From contig JBLIOB010000183.1 of assembly GCA_047639575.1 (NCBI GenBank), positions 1 through 8,286 on the forward strand: a DNA stretch of 8,286 nucleotides, written 5' to 3'. The notes beneath the pieces are model-generated. The model worked only from the letters and a program-made list of their open reading frames with translations, did no database searches and had not been told where the DNA came from. The translations under genes were made by a program, and so were the position numbers. Origin of the DNA: JBLIOB01 sp047639575. GTDB lineage: Bacteria > Bacteroidota > Bacteroidia > Flavobacteriales_D > Parvicellaceae. Each line of letters begins with the position of its first letter. Position 1 is the stretch's first letter. Positions 6,704 through 8,286 of the stretch are shown piece by piece.

Positions 6704-6733
6704 TGTGCTAATTATTGCATACTTTTATCCTTG
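6704..6733 (+). promoter_or_regulatory. Weak candidate promoter for the delta' subunit gene
   Basis: TATCCTTG (6726-6733) is one base from TAnnTTTG and ends five bases before the ATG at 6739. The expected -33 region 18 bases upstream reads TGTG, a poor match. If it is used, this transcript would also have almost no leader. It lies in the 76-bp divergent spacer shared with the pgk promoter. Confidence 0.25.
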
Positions 6734-6738
6734 GTTAA

Positions 6739-7857
6739 ATGCAATTTTCTTCGGTTCCCGGACATAACACATTAAAGCAGAAACTAACTCTAAATGTTAG
6801 AGAAGGAAGAGTGCCTCATGCCCAATTATTATTGGGAAATGACGGATATGGTCTATTGCCAATGGCATTGGCATATGCGCAGTACTTGTTTTGCCAAAAT
6901 AAAGGAGATCAGGATTCTTGCGGTGTTTGCGATTCTTGCCTGAAAACGGACAAAATAAGTCACCCCGATTTGCATTTCTCTTTCCCTTTTAAAAAGATTG
7001 CAAAAAAAGAAAACTCTGGAGGGTATGGGATAGAGTGGAGAGAGCAGGTTTTAGAGACGCCTTTTTTCAATCTTCAAACGTGGAACGAACGTTGTCAAAT
7101 AGGAAACAGTCAACCGTTAATTCCGGTCAAAGAATCAGATTACATAAGTGGGAAACTGTCTTTAAAATCGTTTGAAGGAGGGTACAAAGTGCTCATTATG
7201 TGGCATGCAGAACTGCTAAATGCTGCTGCTTCGAATAAATTGTTGAAGTTGATCGAGGAGCCGCCTCCGGGCACAGTTATTCTTCTTTTAGCTGAGCAGC
7301 ATGACCAACTTTTAAAAACCATTACCTCGAGAACCCAGTTAGTTAAGGTGAATCGAATTGTTGACGAAGAGCTTGCAGAATTCTTAGTGAACCACGATGG
7401 AATAGAACCTAAGAAGGCAACTTCCATTGTAAATGCGGCTGAAGGATCTTATCTAAATGCACTGAAGTCGTTAAACTCCAACGAGAACGAAACAATGTAT
7501 TTCGAACATTTCTCTACTTGGATGAGAATTTGTTATCAGAAAAACGTCCTAGAGGCTTTTAATTGGGCAGATGAAGTAGCGGGACTTGGTCGAGAACATC
7601 AGAAACAATTTTTATCCTTCTGTCTACACATGTCAAGACAATGCATTTTAGGAAATTATACCAATATGCAGATGGTAAGTCTGCAGGGTCCAGAAAGAGA
7701 ATTTCTCGATAGGTTTGCACGATTTATTAATCACAATAATGTAGTTGAATTGGCAGAAGAATTCAATACGGCCCATTATCACATTGAGCGAAATGCCAAT
7801 GCAAAAATCGTATTTACCGATTTGTCTATTAAAGTGATAAGGTTGTTAAGGAAGTAG
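6739..7857 (+). CDS. holB: DNA polymerase III subunit delta'
   Basis: This 372-residue protein is the delta' subunit of the clamp loader, which together with delta and the tau/gamma subunits loads the beta sliding clamp during replication. Residues 1-200 are the AAA+ module: VPGHNTLKQKL at the start, RVPHAQLLLGNDGYG (24-38) at the Walker A position, then a zinc-binding set C52, C61, C64, C67 typical of delta' and gamma/tau. NKLLKLIEEPPPGTVILLL (166-184) and the SRx sensor/arginine-finger motif as SRT (197-199; SRC in E. coli) follow. The Walker A lysine and threonine are absent (GNDGYGLLP), as expected because delta' does not hydrolyse ATP. The C-terminal part (about 205-372) is the helical collar domain and is divergent. 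There is no Shine-Dalgarno sequence before the ATG. The gene is divergent from pgk and ends 8 bases from the GLPGLI gene, which it faces. Confidence 0.92.
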   Translation: MQFSSVPGHNTLKQKLTLNVREGRVPHAQLLLGNDGYGLLPMALAYAQYLFCQNKGDQDSCGVCDSCLKTDKISHPDLHFSFPFKKIAKKENSGGYGIEWREQVLETPFFNLQTWNERCQIGNSQPLIPVKESDYISGKLSLKSFEGGYKVLIMWHAELLNAAASNKLLKLIEEPPPGTVILLLAEQHDQLLKTITSRTQLVKVNRIVDEELAEFLVNHDGIEPKKATSIVNAAEGSYLNALKSLNSNENETMYFEHFSTWMRICYQKNVLEAFNWADEVAGLGREHQKQFLSFCLHMSRQCILGNYTNMQMVSLQGPEREFLDRFARFINHNNVVELAEEFNTAHYHIERNANAKIVFTDLSIKVIRLLRK

Positions 7858-7865
7858 TAAGATCG

Positions 7866-8286
7866 TTACCATGCAAACATTCGATCAACAATAGCAGCTC
7901 CATTATTGTCTTTACCGAAACGAGACATGATTTCCGTGCTGATCTCCGCCTGAGTCTTAATGTCTTTCTCCTTAATTTTTGGAAGTTCAGCAACCGGATT
8001 TGATTCGATAAGTTGAACTTTTTTGGCAAAGTAAACGACTCCACCGTCTTCTGTTGCTACTCCTAGAATAACACCAGGCAAGCCATTAAAAGTTTCAGGG
8101 CCTCCAGAAACGGCAATCTCATCGGTATACCAAGCATAAATTTTCGTTGAGTCGTTATGCATCCAAATTACTTTTCTACATTCATAACCAGCGATCACTC
8201 TCTTATCGTAAGTAATTTTCCATTCGCGCTTTTTCAACGTATCTCTTAAAAAGACTTGGTTACCCCATAAATCTAAAACTTGGGTT
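7866..8286 (-). CDS. GLPGLI family protein, 5' end outside the window
   Basis: The frame stays open from the stop codon at 7866-7868 to the right edge, giving 139 visible C-terminal residues. No ATG start is seen; a TTG at 8237 is internal, because the reading frame and the family similarity continue upstream (VLDLWGNQVFLRDTL, then WKITYDKRVIAGYECRKV). The motif WYTDEIAVSGGPETFNG followed by LPGVILGV is the hallmark of the GLPGLI family, here GLPGVI. These are Bacteroidota proteins of unknown function, normally with an N-terminal signal peptide that would lie beyond the window. W-K-I-T, GY-C-K and the aromatic WYT are the family's conserved points. The visible tail ends in IVDRMFAW. It converges tail-to-tail on the delta' gene with an 8-bp gap and no visible hairpin. 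An envelope location is inferred from the family only. Confidence 0.85.
   Translation of the reverse strand, partial: TQVLDLWGNQVFLRDTLKKREWKITYDKRVIAGYECRKVIWMHNDSTKIYAWYTDEIAVSGGPETFNGLPGVILGVATEDGGVVYFAKKVQLIESNPVAELPKIKEKDIKTQAEISTEIMSRFGKDNNGAAIVDRMFAW

Noticed and set aside
7140..8044. Minus-strand frames at 7140-7427 and 7829-8044
   Set aside because: The first lies antisense to the delta' clamp-loader gene and the second out of frame over the GLPGLI gene; both are Ser- or Leu/Arg-rich in the manner of shadow frames.

Overview
The window looks like an ordinary chromosomal stretch from a member of the Bacteroidota, most likely a marine or freshwater Flavobacteriales-type bacterium. The grounds are a secreted protein ending in a type IX secretion (T9SS) sorting domain, a GLPGLI-family protein (known mainly from this phylum), WG-type repeats, low GC, almost no Shine-Dalgarno sequences, and several matches to the Bacteroidota -7 promoter element TAnnTTTG.

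Layout, left to right. Positions 1-368 hold the decayed 3' end of a WG-repeat protein gene (+). Next is a metal-dependent cyclase/kynurenine-formamidase-family hydrolase (389-1153, +). It converges on a large gene (1172-3829, -) for an exported PHP-type metallohydrolase with a T9SS C-terminal domain. A 211-bp spacer separates that gene from an exported cyclophilin-type peptidyl-prolyl isomerase (4041-4952, -). The isomerase is transcribed divergently from a small lipoprotein gene (5029-5391, +) through what appear to be overlapping divergent promoters. The lipoprotein gene and the phosphoglycerate kinase gene (5469-6662, -) converge on a shared bidirectional terminator hairpin. Phosphoglycerate kinase is divergent from the DNA polymerase III delta' subunit gene (6739-7857, +). 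That gene converges, with an 8-bp gap, on a GLPGLI-family gene (7866 to the right edge, -) whose 5' end lies outside the window.

The genes do not form one pathway. They are mostly single-gene units in alternating orientation, mixing housekeeping functions (glycolysis, replication clamp loading, envelope protein folding) with envelope or secreted proteins of unknown substrate. I found no CRISPR array, tRNA, rRNA, insertion sequence, phage gene or recognisable defence system, and no convincing novel multi-gene system. The points most worth a second look are the broken WG-repeat gene, the nested divergent promoter pair, a possibly leaderless phosphoglycerate kinase transcript, and the unusual exported PHP/T9SS protein.
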